Assembly (NCBI GenBank): GCA_030549205.1
Contig: JAUKTV010000007.1
Location: 1,550,001-1,614,000 of the forward strand
Direction: 5' to 3'
Length of the DNA: 64,000 bases
Source of the DNA: Apiosordaria backusii
Lineage: Eukaryota; Ascomycota; Sordariomycetes; Sordariales; Lasiosphaeriaceae
A program made the position numbers and the translations under genes. The notes beneath the pieces were generated by a model. It made no database searches and was not told the origin of the DNA. It saw nothing but the letters and a program-made list of their open reading frames with translations. This document shows, piece after piece, positions 63,939 to 64,000 of the stretch. Positions within the stretch are counted from its first letter, which is position 1. Every line of letters begins with the position of its first letter.

Positions 63939-64000
63939 GGTTGGTCGGAGCAAAGTAGATCAAGATGCAGTCGAATCACGACAGAAGATGTCGGGACATG

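Overview
This 64 kb window is nuclear DNA of a filamentous ascomycete (Pezizomycotina), most likely a Sordariomycete and probably Sordariales. The evidence is genes with short GT-AG introns (about 50-140 bp) carrying CTAAC/CTGAC-type branch sites, a complete set of fungal housekeeping genes, a KapC-type bZIP factor, an Ist2/TMEM16 protein and a hydrophobin-like secreted protein. No prokaryotic, viral or intact transposon gene was recognised.

Layout: septin (Cdc3/AspB type, 5' end outside the window) - mitochondrial ribosomal uS4m (-) - La protein (+) - G-patch protein (-) - short-chain dehydrogenase (+) - small hypothetical ORF - longin R-SNARE (-) - mitochondrial RNA helicase Suv3 (+) - ubiquitin C-terminal hydrolase (+) - conserved hypothetical (-) - large Ser/Pro-rich hypothetical (+) - Slh1/ASCC3 helicase (+) - Ist2/TMEM16 (-) - hydrophobin-like secreted protein (+) - KapC bZIP (+) - disordered hypothetical (-) - profilin (+) - Got1 (-) - coding-derived inverted repeat - Ies6 (-) - Dad4 (+) - Arp5 (+) - cytochrome b2-type FMN dehydrogenase (+) - Scc2 cohesin loader (-). 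Exon joins were worked out by eye from splice consensus, reading frame and family conservation.

Genes that work together: ies6 and arp5 encode the two partners of the Arp5-Ies6 module of the INO80 remodeller and lie 1.3 kb apart, separated only by the DASH/Dam1 kinetochore gene dad4. Slh1 (ribosome quality control), La and Suv3 are RNA-surveillance or RNA-handling factors. The R-SNARE, Got1 and Ist2 belong to membrane traffic or lipid biology. Scc2, Dad4 and the septin serve chromosome segregation and cell division. The mixture looks like ordinary chromosome-core housekeeping sequence.

Two patterns cut across the window. First, four genes (G-patch, hypothetical 17708-18174, hypothetical 20408-23439, cytochrome b2-like) each need exactly one extra base in a C/G homopolymer to restore a conserved frame, and each corrected CDS is then a multiple of three. 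Under-called homopolymers in the assembly are the likeliest cause. Second, many genes switch sharply from C-rich to G-rich third positions along the sense strand. I did not find a convincing new biological system. The best leads are the hydrophobin-like protein, the inverted duplication near 49 kb, the INO80 subunit cluster and the ORF that runs on in frame after the got1 stop.
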